From Polaromonas sp. (GTDB lineage: Bacteria > Pseudomonadota > Gammaproteobacteria > Burkholderiales > Burkholderiaceae_C), in NCBI RefSeq assembly GCF_029945925.1, contig NZ_JAQSDN010000009.1:1-64000 (forward strand): 64,000 bases of DNA, in the 5' to 3' direction. A model generated the notes under the pieces. The model was not told the DNA's origin and did no database searches. It worked only from the letters and a program-made list of their open reading frames with translations. The translations under genes were made by a program, and so were the position numbers. Shown here piece after piece: positions 60,956-64,000 of the stretch; position 1 is the stretch's first letter; each line of letters starts with the position of its first letter.

Positions 60956-62218
60956 ATGCCATCCCTGCCTGACTTCTCCACCCTGCTGGGCCTGAGCGTG
61001 GCGTTGGGCATCGGCCTGCTGGTCGGCGCTGAACGAGAACGCCGCAAAGGCCGCGGGCCGACGCGCGGCGCGGCCGGCATACGCACTTTTGCGGTGGCCT
61101 CGGTGCTGGGCGCCGTCGGGGTGTTGCTGGGCGGCGGCCTGCTGCTGGCGACGGTCGCCCTGGTCACAGGCGCACTGGCCGTCGTGGCCTACCAGCGCAC
61201 CCGGGAACAGGACCCGGGCATGACCACCGAGATCGCCCTGCTGCTGACCTGCCTGCTCGGCGGGCTGGCGATGCGCAACGCGGCCCTGGCCGCCGGCGTA
61301 GGCGCGGCGTTGACGGCGCTGCTGGCGGCACGCAACCGCCTTCACCATTTCGTGCGCAGCGTGCTGACCGAACGAGAGCTGCACGACGCCCTGCTGTTTT
61401 CAGCAGCGGCCCTGATCGCCCTGCCGCTGGCCCCGGACCGCTTCCTGGGCCCCTTCGGCGCCATCAACCCCCATGCCATCACCCAACTGGTCGTGCTGGT
61501 GATGGCTGTCAGCGCGCTCGGCTACGTGGCGACGCGCGCACTGGGTCCGCGTTACGGCCTGCCGCTGGCCGGGTTTGCGGCGGGTTTCATCTCGAGCACG
61601 GCCACCATTCATGCCATGGGCACACGCGCGGCCGGATCGGGCATCCAGGCGGACGGGGCCATCGCCGGTGCGGTGCTCTCCAGCCTGGCCACCATGGTGC
61701 AGCTGGCGGTCGTGGTGGCTGCGGTGCAACCGGCACTGCTCGACACGCTGAGGTGGCCGCTGGTTCTCGGCGGAGTGGCGGCATGCGCCTACAGCCTGCT
61801 GTTCTTCCTGCGCGGAGTACCTGCGGCCCATCCCGCAACCGGCCGCCCGGAACACCAGGACCTGGGCCGGGCCTTCGACCTCAAGACCGCGCTGGCGTTT
61901 GCCGCCATCGTCGGGGTGGTGCTGGTGGTGTCGGCAGCGCTCAGCGCCTGGCTGGGCGCGCGTGGCACCCTGCTGGCGGCCGCAGCCACCGGGCTGGTCG
62001 ATGCCCATGCCACCGCCGCCTCGGTCGCCTCGCTGGTGGCGGCAGGCAAGCTGCCGCCGGACGCTGCCCTGTGGCCCATCCTCGCCGGACTGAGCACCAA
62101 TTCGCTGATGAAGGCCGTGGTGGCCTTCCACGCCGGGGGTGCCGCCTACGCGGCGCGCATCGTGCCGGGGCTGGTGCTGATGATCGCGGCGGTCTGGCTG
62201 GGTGTGTGGCTCGGGTGA
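60956..62218 (+). CDS. MgtC/SapB family protein with DUF4010-like C-terminus
   Basis: LGLSVALGIGLLVGAERERRKGRGPTRGAAGIRTFAVASVLGAVG. Confidence 0.92.
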   Translation: MPSLPDFSTLLGLSVALGIGLLVGAERERRKGRGPTRGAAGIRTFAVASVLGAVGVLLGGGLLLATVALVTGALAVVAYQRTREQDPGMTTEIALLLTCLLGGLAMRNAALAAGVGAALTALLAARNRLHHFVRSVLTERELHDALLFSAAALIALPLAPDRFLGPFGAINPHAITQLVVLVMAVSALGYVATRALGPRYGLPLAGFAAGFISSTATIHAMGTRAAGSGIQADGAIAGAVLSSLATMVQLAVVVAAVQPALLDTLRWPLVLGGVAACAYSLLFFLRGVPAAHPATGRPEHQDLGRAFDLKTALAFAAIVGVVLVVSAALSAWLGARGTLLAAAATGLVDAHATAASVASLVAAGKLPPDAALWPILAGLSTNSLMKAVVAFHAGGAAYAARIVPGLVLMIAAVWLGVWLG

Positions 62219-62229
62219 AGGAATCGCGC

Positions 62230-62874
62230 ATGCCAGCTGATGTCACCGCCCCCGGGCTGTTTACCGACGAAACCTCCAGCACGCGCTGCGCCTGGTGCCA
62301 GGCCACGCCGCTGTACCGCCACTACCACGACACCGAATGGGGTTTCCCGGTGGCCGACGAACGCCGGCTGTTCGAGAAGATCTGCCTGGAAGGTTTTCAG
62401 GCCGGCCTGAGCTGGCTGACCATCCTGAACAAGCGCGAGGCCTTTCGCAGCGCGTTCGTCAACTTCGATGCCGAACAGGTGGCGCGTTTTGATGCCGCCG
62501 ATGTCCAGCGCCTGCTAGCCGATGCAGGCATCGTGCGCCACGCCGGCAAGATCGCATCAAGCATCAACAACGCACGGCGTGTGCTGGAGCTGCGCCGCGA
62601 GTTCGGCTCGCTGGCCGCCTATGTCTGGCGCCTCGAACCGGACGCCGCGAACCGGCCGGAACAAGTCACGCTGGAAGCCGTGCGCGCCCTGCCCCATTCG
62701 CCCGCCTCGGCGGCGCTGTCCAAAGACCTGAAAAAACGCGGCTGGACCTTTGTCGGGCCGACCACGATGTACGCCTTCATGCAGGCCATGGGCCTGGTCA
62801 ACGACCACCTTGAAGGTTGCACCGGCCGCGAGCTGGCGCTGGCGGCACGCGCGGCCTTCACGCCACCGGTTTGA
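62230..62874 (+). CDS. tag: DNA-3-methyladenine glycosylase I
   Basis: TRCAWCQATPLYRHYHDTEWGFPVADERRLFEKICLEGFQAGLSWLTILNKREAFRSAF. Confidence 0.96.
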   Translation: MPADVTAPGLFTDETSSTRCAWCQATPLYRHYHDTEWGFPVADERRLFEKICLEGFQAGLSWLTILNKREAFRSAFVNFDAEQVARFDAADVQRLLADAGIVRHAGKIASSINNARRVLELRREFGSLAAYVWRLEPDAANRPEQVTLEAVRALPHSPASAALSKDLKKRGWTFVGPTTMYAFMQAMGLVNDHLEGCTGRELALAARAAFTPPV

Positions 62875-62886
62875 AGGCCGCAGCCA

Positions 62887-62946
62887 TTTGCTACTGAATA
62901 CATAGCTGCTTGCGTCCGTGGTTATTGGGCTGGAGGCCTTTTTTGC
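62887..62946 (+). repeat. Dispersed ~57-bp repeat, copy G
   Basis: atttgctactgaatacatagctgcttgcgtccgtggttattgggctggaggccttttttg. Confidence 0.8.
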
Positions 62947-62947
62947 T

Positions 62948-64000
62948 TCAAACCCCGGCGCGTGGCATTCTTTTCAGCAGCCCCGCCGTGCTGCGCGGCC
63001 AGCCGATGCCGCCAAACCAGGCGCCGCTGGCAATCGTCCAGGCATTGAGCACGCCGTAGATCACCAGCGCCACCGCCTGCGCCAGAAAAACCCCGGCCAG
63101 GCCGCCGCCCCAGCGCAGGGCCAGCCAGCCGCCAACGAGGGCCACCGCCAGCCGCGCCAGATTTCCAAGCACCGGCCAAAGCAGCCGCCCGGCCCCCTGC
63201 GACGCAAAATAAAGCGCTAGGCCAAGCCCGAAAAAACCATACACCGGCCCCACCACCCGCAGGTAGGCGCTACCGGCTTCGATCATGGCCGGGTCGCTGT
63301 TGAACAGTGAGAGCCAGGCCTTGGGAAACGCCGCGGCCCACAGGCCGATGGCTTCGGTCATCACAAAGGCCATACCCGCACCTATCCAGGTCGCGTGCAG
63401 CGCGCGCTCACGCTGGCCGGCGCCCATGCAGGTGCCCACCATCGCGACCAGCGGCGCACCGAAACCGAAGACCAGCGGCACCAGCAGATACTCCAGCCGC
63501 GAGGCCGTGCCGTAACCGGCAATCGCCGCGGTGCCGAAGCCGCCGACCAGCGCGGTGGTGATGCCGATGGCCAGGTTGGTGGCGACCGTGGACACCGTGC
63601 CGACCAGGCCGACACGCAGGATGTCCTTGAACAAAACCCAGCGAAAACGGACGTGTTCGAGCGACGGGCGCAACAGGCTTTTCGGCGACCACAGGTAGAC
63701 CGCCAGCACCAGGCTGCCCACCAGGTAATAGGCCAGCAGCGCAATGGCCCCGCCGGCGATGCCCAGCGCGGGCAGCGGCCCCCAGCCGAAAATCAGCAAG
63801 GGCGACAGCGGCAGCAGCACCAGCGCGCCCAGTACGGTGACGTTGGCCGGCACCGCCATGTTGCCGGTGCCGCGTATCACCGCCGACAGTGTGTTGAAAA
63901 TCCAGACCAGCACCGCGCCGGCAAACACCCAGTTGGAATACACCATGGCCGCCTCCAGCGCGCCGCCGGTGCCGCCCATGCGGGCATACAGCCAGCGCCC
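62948..64000 (-). CDS. MATE family efflux transporter (5' end beyond window)
   Basis: IFNTLSAVIRGTGNMAVPANVTVLGALVLLPLSPLLIFGWGPLPALGIAGGAIALLAYYLVGSLVL; open at window edge. Confidence 0.9.
   Translation of the reverse strand, partial: GRWLYARMGGTGGALEAAMVYSNWVFAGAVLVWIFNTLSAVIRGTGNMAVPANVTVLGALVLLPLSPLLIFGWGPLPALGIAGGAIALLAYYLVGSLVLAVYLWSPKSLLRPSLEHVRFRWVLFKDILRVGLVGTVSTVATNLAIGITTALVGGFGTAAIAGYGTASRLEYLLVPLVFGFGAPLVAMVGTCMGAGQRERALHATWIGAGMAFVMTEAIGLWAAAFPKAWLSLFNSDPAMIEAGSAYLRVVGPVYGFFGLGLALYFASQGAGRLLWPVLGNLARLAVALVGGWLALRWGGGLAGVFLAQAVALVIYGVLNAWTIASGAWFGGIGWPRSTAGLLKRMPRAGV

Overview
GC-rich bacterial chromosome segment, most like a Burkholderiales/Comamonadaceae genome (Polaromonas/Rhodoferax-like; inferred from gene families and dispersed intergenic repeats, not verified). 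About 63 plausible CDSs; no rRNA, tRNA, CRISPR array, transposase or integrase was recognised. Main blocks: (i) 0.4-13.1 kb housekeeping and accessory genes (Usp, DUF427, MetE-like, LLM oxidoreductase, YaeQ, ion channel, acyl-CoA ligase, Bug-family binding protein, MFS, DsbA-like); (ii) 13.2-20.2 kb heavy-metal RND efflux operon; (iii) 20.3-31.1 kb CadR/PbrR-like MerR regulator with divergent cation transporter, then a copper-handling cluster (His/Cys-rich proteins, TolC, multicopper oxidase, Spy-like, cupredoxin, DUF411, CusF-like, YVTN propeller, Met-rich lipoprotein); (iv) 31.1-37.6 kb P-type ATPase/CaCA/Kef/Usp ion-transport operon preceded by a perfect FNR/ANR palindrome; (v) 41.4-45.7 kb ettA, rhlE and an overlapping Rossmann-fold ORF; (vi) 45.7-57.0 kb sugar-acid catabolic cluster (TRAP transporter, FadR-type regulator, enolase-superfamily and IlvD/Edd dehydratases, DenD-like, DgoK, DgoA, SDR, gluconokinase); (vii) 57.1-60.9 kb second copper locus with a textbook CueR-type promoter but no local cueR. 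Most interesting signals: a roughly 57-bp dispersed repeat with at least 10 copies, several embedded in coding sequence (signal peptides, gene ends and starts, in the same reading frame); a decayed merR 3' fragment that makes direct repeats around the RND operon; the perfect FNR box; and dual coding of the RhlE RGG tail with a Rossmann nucleotide-binding motif.
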